Assembly (NCBI GenBank): GCA_012064385.1
Contig: QRDG01002511.1
Coordinates: 124,001-188,000 of the forward strand
From: Puccinellia tenuiflora
Lineage: Eukaryota > Streptophyta > Magnoliopsida > Poales > Poaceae
Length of the DNA stretch: 64,000 nucleotides
Direction: 5' to 3'
Every line of letters begins with the position of its first letter. Within the stretch, counting starts at the first letter, position 1. A model generated the notes under the pieces. That model was not told the DNA's origin. It saw nothing but the letters and a program-made list of their open reading frames with translations, and made no database searches. Shown in pieces: positions 1-8,905 of this stretch. Both the position numbers and the translations under genes were made by a program.

Positions 1-317
1 AGAAGCTGCCACAACAAGAATGGACAAAATAATCTAAGTATCATCCGGGCTGAAAGTTTCTTGAACAAGTGCCATGTGCCAGGTCTTCGTGTTTGGATAA
101 AATCAATTCAGAAACACATGTGGCAATAGAGTTTCCTCTCTGGGTGGATGGTCTTTGGGATACACCTTTCGGTATCCATGGGGCTTGCCAATTTTTTATT
201 CTGCAACTGTCCCCCACACGCCAGATGAATCCTTCCTTCAGTAATTGTACCTCCCTTCAAAATACTGCGCCAAACATAGCTCATACCCCTCATAGGGACG
301 ACGCAGATGAAATCTCC
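1..317 (-). pseudogene. LINE-like retrotransposon relic, ORF2 3' portion
   Basis: The minus strand holds a short open stretch (about 108-317) with the pattern SYVWRSIL followed by a G-rich segment and a P-rich tail. This resembles the region between reverse transcriptase and the zinc-binding C-terminus of plant L1-type LINE ORF2 proteins. The match rests on pattern memory over about 60 residues. The frame is broken on the 5' side of the plus strand, and no other LINE domain is inside the window. The upstream part of the ORF is cut at 318 by a CACTA-type terminus. It could instead be a fragment of a host gene carrying a related non-LTR RT domain. Confidence 0.4.
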
Positions 318-362
318 CACTAGTAGAAAACGGGCCATTAGTCCCGGTTTGGAAGGGCCTTT
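318..362 (+). mobile_element. CACTA-type transposon terminus
   Basis: The sequence begins CACTAGTAGAAAACGGGCC and continues with an AGTCCCGGTTT block. This is the layout of grass CACTA (En/Spm) ends: CACTA, then a subterminal CCGGTT-type repeat. The three bases before it, TCC (315-317), could be half of the 3-bp target duplication; the partner was not found. The inside of the element was not recognised: sequence from about 363 looks like an LTR fragment, so this end may be truncated or itself interrupted. The end at 60266 starts similarly but has a different subterminal repeat. Confidence 0.5.
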
Positions 363-3136
363 AAGTTTTCCAAGCTTTGGAATCAGAAAAACCCATCTTG
401 GTCACATTTAAAATCCCTAGTAAGCATTTCATCAAACACCTTGTGAGCAGATTTTGACTTAATTCGAATTTACTCAAAAGTCACTTGGTAAGATGGTAAA
501 TCCTGTCCTAGACCAACCCTTCGATACCCTATACGCCAGACCACTCTCTTATCTCTCCTTTGTGGTCGAAATCAAGCCAAGATCTTTCAAAATCTTGGAG
601 TGGCCGAGCCATGTGCCCCATTTTCTCTCTCACTTGCACACACCTCCTACCTCGCCCCCAATGGCCTCTCTTCTCTCCCTGACACCAGGAAGTAACCCCA
701 CACGCCAAAGACCCCAGCTAGCAACCCTGTTCCTCTCCCCACGTTTTCTCTCTCATGGTGCTCACCCCGATTTAGGGCAAAGCCAGCTCGAGCTCGCCAG
801 TTCTCGAGGTCACGCCACACTGCATCCCTGCCCATCCTTTCTTCTTCCGACAACCTTGCTCCGCAAGGGATCACCTCTTTATGGCGATATCTTGCTCGCC
901 CTATCGGCGCTTACCGCCCGCGTGGACGCCGGTGCGTTCCCGAGCCATCTTTGCATCTCAGCACGAGCTGCTCCTCTGTAGCACGCAACAGCACGCCATC
1001 ACCTCTCCCATGTCGACATCTCGCCCTCCTCTTCTCTCTTTCGCTCTGAAGCAACAGTCGAACACCTACGGCTGCCAGCCGTGCCCCACCCCTCCTGCAC
1101 GCCTCGGATGCGCCCTCGCCTCCCTATCTCTCTCTGGACAATGTCGACATTGCTAGGACACCAGGACCACCACCGTTGCTGACCAATCGCTCGCACCCGA
1201 CTCCATGCCATGCCCCCCATGGACACTGTTTACGGTACTCCACCCCGAGCCAATATATGAGCGCCCGTGCCCCGCGTGCGCGTCGCGCCACCTCTCCTCC
1301 TCCCCTATCGGCCACCAGTACCACTCTTCCATCCTGAGCCTCGCTCTGTCACCGGATAGGACCGGAGCTCCGCCGTAGCCACCTCTCCGTCGAGCCACCG
1401 GTGTGGACCACCTCCGGCCTCGCCGTTTCCTTCCCTAGCTTCAAGACCACCCCATAAAGCTCACGCCCCCTCCAATTTTGGCTTTCATCCTCTGTAGGGG
1501 CAAGTTCATCCTCAACCTTGCACGGCCGCCGCCGTCCGCCAATCCCCGGTGTCGCGACTCTCCCGAGACCTAGCGGTGGTGCCACGCGACGAGCGACTCG
1601 ATTTGGAGCCTCCTCGTGCCAGCCGCGCGTCCAGGAGAGCTCCCTAGCTCCCAGCGGCGAGCCCGTACCTCTTCTGTGGCGGCCGGAGCGGACATCGCCG
1701 TCTGCCTTGGTCGTCGCCGGTGCGGGGCGACGTGGCCCATCATGCGCCGTCCATCACGATATCAACGGCCGTTGTGTCGTACCCCTTCGTCTGTTTAAGG
1801 CGCTGCCGTGCACGTCCTGGAAGTACGCCAACCCCTCGGGAAGGCGTATTCCTAGGGTACGTCTTCGACGTCACCTCCCTTTCTCTTTTATCCAGTTTTA
1901 ACACAAATTCCAGAAATCCTTTAAAATTAGAATATTCATATCTTTTGATACACTTACTCAAATAGGGTGAAACCAAGGCCATTAGCTCAAAAATTTAAAT
2001 ATCTATCCATTCAAACTAATCTCATATTATTTAAATTTTTATAGATTATTTGGTTAACTGTTTAGTTTTCTGTCCATTTATTGATCAAACCTAAATAACT
2101 CAAGTATAATAATTTCAACTGACCCCAAACCACTTCTGGTGGTTCACATGTGCAAACACCCTTCAACTGACACTGGTCCCATATTTTTGGGCTTAATATT
2201 TATGGTGAAATATAATTAACATAGAAACAGTACCTAAACATTCATATCTTTAATTAGAAATCAATATCTAGAGCTTGATAGGTTCAAAAATTATGAAATT
2301 GCATGTACTGGTAGCTTGTGAAATTATCTATCAAACAGTACTGGTCCCTTATCATTTAGATAAAAATTAAACCTCTGATAAATTAATTACCATAGAAGGT
2401 TTTAGATCTAAACTTGGTTGTTTCTGATACTCTAATTGCTCAAATAATTTGAAACCAATTTTGTTAGCTTCGTACTGTGAAACCCTAGCTGCCCTCAAAT
2501 TCCTAGAATTAATTAAGCCACCTAATTTAGCTGGCCCTTAAATTAGTGGATAGCCTTTTCTGCACTATTTAAATTATAACACTTTATTTATAAGTCTAAA
2601 TGACATGAGACCAATTTTTCTAGGTCTGTAACATGAAACTCTAGTTGCCCTTAATTTCTCATAATTTTCTGTTAAGCAGAAAATGAATTAGCCTTAAAAC
2701 TTGACTTAAACACCTTCTGTACTAAACCAATTGTGTCTGCCAACTTGTTAACTAAAATGGACCAAATCCAATTTTCCTAACTCACATTTAACAAGTATTA
2801 GTTGTCCCTAAAAGGACACATTTTTCTGAGCAACAGAAATTAAATCGTGACTTAATTCGTGTTATAGCTAACTTTCTACACTAGTAAGATTATGATAAAA
2901 TAAAGATAAATCATAATATACCCAACCCAAATGTATTAACTTGTTTAAGATCAGTAGCTATCTATATATATTAAGTTTGTACTTTTGTGTGATGCTTTGG
3001 TGAATGGTTGTGTGATTGTGTGTTTCTCTTTTACGACGTTTAAACGTTGCGACTTTGGAGATTGCAACGGAGAGGATCTTATCAAGAAAGAAATGGATTA
3101 TTATTATCACCTTATTATTGAGTGAGTGAAAGAACA
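363..3136 (+). repeat. Decayed LTR fragment related to LARD-1 LTRs
   Basis: A GC-rich half (about 640-1860) is followed by an AT-rich half (1880-3136), the same organisation as the LARD-1 LTR (GC-rich 20860-21660, then AT-rich). Local similarity is clear by eye. The stretch 2420-2470 (TTTCTGATACTCTA, then CCAATTTTGTTAGCT) matches 22510-22562. The block CCCTAAAAGGA near 2810 matches 22586. The segment 3010-3125 before the break corresponds to 23280-23390. The left LTR end (TGTAACATCCC) is not seen, and the right end is cut by Copia-1 at 3137. Many short frames in the GC-rich half are compositional and show no domain. Confidence 0.6.
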
Positions 3137-3254
3137 TGTGCCACCCCCATTGGTTTTGATGTTGACAACAATACAATTAAGTGCTCTAATGTTGAATCTC
3201 AGTTGTGCAGGAATTTCAAAAGAATCGGCGCGAAAAGATGAGCAATGTGGTTTC

Positions 3255-3665
3255 TTCAGGGTTCACCGGAAGTACCGGTAAAGTCACCGGTACTACCGCT
3301 GGAAACTTCCGGCGGCACTTCCGGTGGCTATTCCGCTTATGAAATTCCGGTACTGGAATGCCCCGGAAGTTGCACCGGAAGTAACACCGGTACTTCCGCT
3401 AAACCGGAAGTACCGGCGGGATCAGCGGTACTACCGCTGGCTACTTCCGGAGCCACTTCCGGAACCAGTACCGCTTATGAAAATGAGCTTCTGTATAGTT
3501 TCCGGAAGTAGCACCGGAAGTGGCACCGGTACTTCCGCCAAACCGGAAGTACCGGCCCTCCCGGCGGTACTTCCGCCCCTGCGGGATCTGATCGACGACT
3601 GAGGAGGCCGTTGACTGAAGGACCGGAAGTACCGGCCCTCCTGGCGGTACTTCCGGCGTTGCGGG
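3255..3665 (+). repeat. Dense CCGGAAGT / ACTTCCGG motif array in U3
   Basis: About 400 bases carry many direct and inverted copies of CCGGAAGT and related CCGGTACTTCCG blocks (for example near 3264, 3300, 3364, 3400, 3440, 3500, 3540, 3625), interspersed with CGGTACTACCG. The arrays can fold on themselves. They lie just upstream of the TATA box, so they may be enhancer-like repeats. The Gly/Ser/Thr-rich frames here are a by-product of the repeat. Confidence 0.7.
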
Positions 3666-3723
3666 ATGAAGAGGCCTCCCAACGGCCAGAAGATGCCTCC
3701 AACGGCCAGTTTTTGTGAAGGAG

Positions 3724-3731
3724 TATAAAAG
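3724..3731 (+). promoter_or_regulatory. Copia-1 LTR TATA box
   Basis: TATAAAAG lies in the LTR downstream of the motif array. Transcription would be expected about 30 bases further on (near 3755), making 3137-3755 the U3 region. Position and sequence fit a plant LTR promoter; no transcript evidence is available. Confidence 0.6.
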
Positions 3732-4453
3732 CTCCTTCACCTACCTTGGAATAGTCAGCTTGTTCATTTCTCTCACCTCCATTAATGCCCTAGCAAGCTC
3801 AAGCTCAAAATCACAAGATCTCCCAATCCCTCCACCCAAACTCGCTGATTCTTGGAGGATTGAAGGAGAAGGCCCCGATCTACATCTTCACCGAGCAGTT
3901 TTCTTTTCCCCCCTCATTCTCTTGAGGGATCTTGTTTCTAGGGTTAGCTTTGTGTTACCCTAGATTCTTGTGCTCACTTGTTGTTGTAATTGTAACAGAG
4001 TTGTTGATTTGGGAGCCCCCAATTAAGTTGTGGGTGTGTGCCCCAAGAACGTTGTAAGGGCTCCGGATTCCGCCTTGAAGGTCTCCGATAGTGGAAGGTG
4101 AACCAAGCCTTTGTGGCAAAGTTCATCGGAGAATAGGGTGAGGCCTTTGTGGCGTTGAGTAGGCCTTTGTGGCGAGCTCACACCCCTCCAACGAGACGTA
4201 CTCCCCTAACAAGGAGGAACTCAGGAATACATCCTTGCCTCCGCGTGCTTCCCTTCGGTTATCTCTTTCCACCCTCGTTCTTGTTTGTGCTACTTGCCTA
4301 GTTGTAATTGCTATCTTGTCATATAGGTAAATTCATCGTAGATGCATATCTAGATAATTTACCATTTCGCCAAGCCTAAAATTGAAAAAGACTAAAATTT
4401 GCCGTAGCACCTATTCACCCCCCCCTCTAGGTGCCCATACGATCCCTTTCAAT

Positions 4454-4466
4454 TGGTATCAGAGCC
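4454..4466 (+). other. Primer binding site (tRNA-Met type)
   Basis: TGGTATCAGAGCC, complementary to the 3' end of plant initiator tRNA-Met, lies two bases after the LTR end (CA at 4451). It defines the 5' LTR boundary and the plus orientation of Copia-1. Confidence 0.9.
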
Positions 4467-4502
4467 TTGGCTCTTAAATTAGGTTTAACCGCCTAAGAGA
4501 GT

Positions 4503-6656
4503 ATGGGTGACGGTGAGGGTGTGTCGGGTGGTAGCACCCCTCCGGTGACCATGGATGATCTCAAGAGTTTGGAAACAAGCTTGAAATCATCCATGGACAC
4601 TCAAATGGAGGAGTTGCGTGCCATGATGAGGCAACTCTTGAATGGCAACAAGCCACCCGCCGCACCATCCCTAGAGGCTAATGCTTCCGCCGCGCAAAGT
4701 GGGGAGGGCGAACAACGCACTGATGAATCCCCTCCTAAAATTGATGGTGGGAGGCCGGGGTACAATGCGGTTCCATTCGCATACTCGGCCGACCTCCCTA
4801 TGCCACATTATCATATAAACAATAGGGGTGATCCACCTAAGCTTAATCCATCTTGTTTTGCTAATTGGCAATTTATGATGAAATCTTATGTCAAGGGCTC
4901 TTCTAGTGAACTATGGAGAATCATTGAAGTTGGGTTCAAGGCCGTCGATCCAAACAACATGACAAGAAGAGAAGCCGTGGATTCTCAACTCAATGACTTG
5001 GCTCTCAACATCATTCACACCTCTGTGGGAGAAAAGCACATGTCTCTCATCGAGTTTGCCACCACCGCCAAAGAAGCTTGGGATATTCTCACTAAAGAGT
5101 TTGTCGGAAATGAGAGCATGTAAAGAAATAGATATGAAGCTTTGAGCAACCAAGCCGAGGGCTTTTTCATGATAGAAGGTGAAGACCATGAAGAAATGTA
5201 TCGAAGGCTCAAGACCCTTGCCACTCAATTTCGAGCCCTTGGTGCAACCTATGTGGATGATGCTTGGATCAAGAGGAAGTATGTGAGTGCCCTTTGGCCG
5301 TTTGAGTCCACCGACTTGAAGAGTTTGCAAGGAAGACACAACTATCACCTCATGTCATCATATGAGGTCATGCAAGAGATGGCGGAATACAAGGTTGCCG
5401 CCAAGAACGCTGAAGATGCTCGTGCTCGGGCCATTGGAATGCATAGAGGATCATCACTTGCTTTGAAGGCCAAGGTTGTGGTGCAAGACGATGATGATGA
5501 GACTCAAGAAGATGTGTCACATTGGGATCCCAAAGAACTTGAAGATACTCTCAAGGATTACTCGGCTCTCACATCCAAAGTCTTTTGGAAGAGTCCGTCC
5601 ATGGCAAGGGAATTTGTTAACAAGACCATTGGAAGAAAGGATGGTGGACAAAGGGTTCGTTCGTGCTACAATTGCCAAGATAAATATCACTTTGTGGCCG
5701 AGTGTCCTTTTGAGAACCGTGAACTTCATGGAGGAAAGCTTGTTAGGAAGGACAAGTCAAAGGACACCCGTAAGAAACCTTTCTTCAAGAAGAATGCCAT
5801 CAACAAGAAGCCTCCGAGAATTGTGTTGCTTGCTCAAGAAGAGTATTCATCCGGGGAAGAAGAAGAGCCCACAAATGAAGTTGCCGCCATTGCTATTGCG
5901 TCTTCATCATCTCCTTCCCTATTTGAATCCCCCAATGAGAATGTCTCTATCTCCTCCGCAAGATGCTTCATGGCTAAGACCACCGAGGTAACATCACCCT
6001 CATCTCCTAAGGCTATGAGTAATATGGATGATGCTACTAGTCTTAAAATAAAAGAGGAAATAGTTGCTTTCGATCATTTTATCACTAACATGCAAGGTGA
6101 AACAAAGAAGCATGTTGAGACTCTTATGAGTCAATATGGTGAGGCTCAAGAAATGCTTGAGATAAAGGGTAAGATTGAAAGAGAGGATGCTATGGAAATT
6201 GCATCCTTAAAAGATAATCTTGAAGAAGAGCATGAGCTTAGAGTTTCTCTAGAGCAACAATTAGAATCTATAGAAGAATCAAATGATGTAATTGTTGCTA
6301 AACTCATTAAAGAACATGACCATGCAATTGCTAAATACAAAGCATGTAAGAAAGAAAAGGTCGAGCTTGGTGTTGGTCATGCTAGACTAACCGAGGAGCT
6401 AGAGAAGCTCTCCAAGGCCTACAAAGCATTGGAGAGTGAACACTCTACTCTCACCAAGTCATATGAACAACTTCAAGCTCAACCGCCTAAAACTGATATG
6501 CCTAGTTCCTCCACTCCTATTACTTGTGATCATGCAAATATCATTGAGGAAAATGCTAGGTTAAAGATCAATCTTGCTAAGGCCATCTCACGTCACAAAA
6601 GGGGAGAGTTGGTCTTGGGTTCGTTGAGGAAGAAAAGGAGAAAGAGAGCTTCATGA
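4503..6656 (+). pseudogene. Copia-1 gag (interrupted)
   Basis: Gag-type capsid/nucleocapsid protein. It starts at ATG 4503, 36 bases after the primer binding site, and is split by an in-frame TAA at 5121-5123 into 206- and 504-codon open parts in the same frame. The first part has the Copia gag N-terminal region (YHINNRGDPPKLNPSCFANW). The second carries a CCHC knuckle, CYNCQDKYHFVAEC, at about 5664-5705. This is followed by a basic segment and a long heptad-rich coiled coil (about 6060-6480) rich in E, K and L. Gags of this size with a coiled coil are seen in SIRE-type elements. The frame ends at TGA 6654-6656 because of a frameshift around 6600-6650. It could be mistaken for a myosin-like host protein, but the knuckle and primer-site context argue against that. 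Confidence 0.85.
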
Positions 6657-7478
6657 AGGATGCTAGAGCTCCTCAAATTAAGAAGGCCAATGTTGCTAGT
6701 GCTCCTCAAGCTAAGAGGATTCCTCAAGCTAAGAAGAAGGTTAACATTGCTAGTGGTGGTGCCACAAGGGGCAAAACCATTAGTGATGACTTTGCGGGAA
6801 AGACTAACCCTCACTACATTATCTTTGTTGATTATTATGGGGATGTCTATGCTAAGTTTGTTGGTCCTAGAAATGTACCCATTGCTCGTTCTATTTGGGT
6901 TCCTAAGACCCTTGTTGCTAACAAAAGAGGACCCATTGAAAAATGGGGACCTAAACCCAAGCAATGATTTCTTGTAGGACTATGCTTCCGGTGGGTCAAA
7001 ATGGGTGCTTGATAGTGGATGCACAAAACATATGACCGGAAGCAAGGAGTTGATGACGGAGTTGAGATCAAATCTAAATCATGCAACCGTCACTTATGGA
7101 GACCGATCAAAATCCGAGGTATTGGGCTTTGGCAAGGTGGTAGTCGCTAAGGATATCACCTTAGCGAATGTCATGCTTGTCAAAGACCTTGGTTTTAATT
7201 TACTTTCCGTTCATGCACTTAATAAGATGGGTTACGCCGTCTTCTTTGATATTGATGTTGTGGTAATCTTGTGGAGCAAGACTCTAAAGGTCGCTTTCGT
7301 TGGGTACGTCGAGGATGATTTGTTTGTGGTTGACTTTTCGAGGGAAACCACTTCAAATTCGATATGCCTATTCGGAAAGGCCGACAAGGGTTGGTTGTGG
7401 CATCGCCGCCTAGCCCATGTCAATATGAGAACTTTGCAAAGTCTTCACAAGGGAGGCCACATTCTCGGACTAAAATAA
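6653..7478 (+). pseudogene. Copia-1 gag-pro linker, protease and integrase zinc region
   Basis: From 6653 to 6967 the continuing protein is in a shifted frame. It is a basic linker followed by VYAKFVGP and WVPKTL, conserved near the gag/protease boundary of SIRE-type Copia elements. A second shift or stop at about 6965-6977 returns to the original frame, where WVLDSGCTKHMTG (7002-7040) is the retroviral-type aspartic protease active site (DSG). Further on, WLWHRRLAHVNM (about 7392-7430) starts the integrase zinc-binding (GAG-pre-integrase) region. The frame stops at TAA 7476-7478. The two opposing frameshifts read as decay, not programmed shifting. Confidence 0.8.
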
Positions 7479-7816
7479 GATGTCTCTTTTGCCAAAAATC
7501 GTGTTTGTAGGGCTTGTGTTGAAGGAAATATGCATGATTCTCCCCATCCGTCCAAGACTATTATTTCATCCAAGAGGATCTTGGAGCTCCTCCATGTGGA
7601 TCTTTTTGGTGCCGTTCCCAAAGCTAGTCTTGGTGGGAAGAAGTATTGCTTGGTGATTGTTGATGATTATTCAAGATTTACTTGGGTTTATTTCTTCAAG
7701 TCGAAGAGTGAGACCCAACAAACCTTCATCGACTTCTCCATTGAAATGCAACGTCAACACAATGTCCCCATATTGGCAATTAGAAGTGATAATGGCTCCG
7801 AGTTCAAAAACTACAC
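7479..7816 (+). pseudogene. Copia-1 integrase core, truncated
   Basis: The frame resumes in phase after TAA 7476-7478. The Cys pair CRAC (about 7508-7519) completes the HHCC zinc site. The core domain follows with LHVDLFGA (first catalytic Asp), VIVDDYSRF, and IRSDNGSEFKN (second catalytic Asp). The third catalytic residue (Glu) and everything downstream are lost because Gypsy-1 begins at 7817, right after codons for a Tyr-Thr pair. The order of these motifs is typical of Copia integrases. Confidence 0.85.
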
Positions 7817-8351
7817 TGTCGTGGGGTTGTCACGGCAAGTCCTTCCTCCAGGAAGGTGAGTTCGGGGGCCATCGATGCTTGAAGTGCGTAGGAGAGATTA
7901 ATCTCGCCTAGGGACACAGATTTACCCAGGTTCGGCCCCTCTTGGTAGAGGTAAAGACCTACTTCCTGCTTCTCTTTATTGCTCTAGATCTGGTATCGAT
8001 TACAGGGTTCCGGCTCCTCTCTGGGGAGTCGGCGACTTGGTCTCTCTCTTAAGGCTTGTCTATCTAAGGTCCAGGACCCCGCTTATAAAGGCTGCCGGGT
8101 CCCTGAACTTACAGGTTACACCGAGTCACACTAGAACACGGAGTCCTACTCTACGTCTTGGTCTTCCAAGTTAAGGCTCCGGGTTGTACTTGGACTCCTT
8201 CCGGACGGGTCCTTTCCTCATCATGGGCCTCGGTCGGCTTGTCTCCAGCCCAGCCCATGTGACTTGATACGTGACTCGGCTTTGGCCTTCTTGGTCTTGG
8301 CGGGTCTACTTTCCGGGTCCATGGGCCTACCTATAAAGTATCCCCCCATCA
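7817..8351 (-). repeat. Gypsy-1 3' LTR
   Basis: On the plus strand it runs from TGTCGTGGGG to CCCCCATCA (535 bp), the reverse complement of the TGATGGGGGG...CACGACA LTRs at 52405 and 60579. It is about 40 bp shorter and visibly more diverged than the Gypsy-2 LTRs, in line with being the older host. It is followed at 8352 by GTAGCCCCCGAATTTAT, the reverse complement of the polypurine tract. Confidence 0.9.
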
Positions 8352-8366
8352 GTAGCCCCCGAATTT
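8352..8366 (-). other. Gypsy-1 polypurine tract
   Basis: The minus strand reads AAATTCGGGGGCTAC directly before the 3' LTR start (TGATGGGGGG). This is the expected position for the plus-strand DNA primer. The same motif flanks the Gypsy-2 3' LTR at 13080-13094. Shorter GTAGCCCCCAAG copies recur in intron 3 of the antisense gene. Confidence 0.7.
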
Positions 8367-8790
8367 ATCTCGGGCACAGCTTGGCGGCTTCCTCCAACTC
8401 GTTGGTTCGACTTCCTGGGTCGACTCCTTCCATTTGAGCCACAGGCTCCAAGTCGCTTGCTGCTAGCTCCAAGATGAATTCCTGCATTAAAACATAATAC
8501 ACATATAACATGAGTCCATCCTCATCCCTTGTTCAAGCCACCACTCTTGCCTTTGCACTAGCAGGCCAAGTTCTGATATGATTCTTGCAAACAAGGACTA
8601 GATAGCTTGACTTTCACCGTCACAGGACTCGCCATTCTGAGACAAGCCGGCTCCTTCCACTTCTGTGACTTTGGCTTTTCTCTATTATAATTTCCTGTCT
8701 GGCTCTTAGCCACTGAGTCACTTATTATCGAATCGTTATCCACAAATTACTGTGGACCACCACTGTAACTTTCTAGGGTTTTTACCCCTT

Positions 8791-8798
8791 TATAAATA
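8791..8798 (+). promoter_or_regulatory. TATA box of the Gypsy-1 antisense gene
   Basis: TATAAATA on the plus strand, 108 bases upstream of ATG 8906. The same element occurs at the same place in Gypsy-2 (13515-13522), with a conserved AAGGGTTAGGTCT phrase just after it. It implies that this gene has its own promoter on the strand opposite to gag-pol. The segment 8367-8790 between the polypurine tract and this box shows no coding frame and presumably holds upstream promoter sequence. Confidence 0.65.
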
Positions 8799-8905
8799 TC
8801 GAAGGGTTAGGTCTCAAAACCTTTACTTGCCCCCTTCAGCTCAAATCCTCCCCTTTCTCTTTGCGCTCGTCTCTTCCCGCGCTCGACACACACCGCCCGC
8901 TCGCC

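Larger units (their letters stand above)
3137..4451 (+). repeat. Copia-1 5' LTR
   Basis: The right boundary is firm: CCCTTTCA ends at 4451, two bases before the primer binding site. The left boundary is chosen at TGTGCCACC (3137; 3139 is an alternative TG), where the sequence leaves the LARD-related fragment. The 1.3 kb LTR holds a TATA box (3724), an array of CCGGAAGT/ACTTCCGG motifs in U3, and a repeated CCTTTGTGGC phrase around 4100-4170. No second LTR is available for comparison. Confidence 0.75.
3137..7816 (+). mobile_element. Copia-1: SIRE/Maximus-like LTR retrotransposon, 5' part
   Basis: Ty1/Copia element in plus orientation: 5' LTR (3137-4451), tRNA-Met primer binding site (4454), a large gag with CCHC knuckle and coiled coil, protease DSGC motif, integrase zinc region and the start of the integrase core. 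The order protease then integrase before RT is diagnostic of Copia. The very long gag with a C-terminal coiled coil and the segment ending in a WVPK-type motif suggest the SIRE/Maximus lineage. Gypsy-1 interrupts it at 7816/7817, so RT, RNase H and the 3' LTR lie outside the window. Several stops and frameshifts make it inactive. Confidence 0.85.

Noticed and set aside
640..1900. Several long GC-rich frames on both strands as possible host genes
   Set aside because: Overlapping frames in all phases, Pro/Arg/Ala-rich, no domains; the region aligns in layout with a LARD LTR.
3245..3740. Gly/Ser/Thr-rich secreted protein
   Set aside because: Frames on both strands arise from the CCGGAAGT repeat inside an LTR.
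4454..4466. tRNA gene fragment
   Set aside because: Only the 3' tRNA complement is present, at the LTR border; it is a primer binding site. The same holds at 24846 and 42391.
5142..6656. Coiled-coil host protein (myosin-like)
   Set aside because: In frame with an upstream gag, contains a CCHC knuckle, lies after a tRNA-Met primer site and is followed by a Copia protease.
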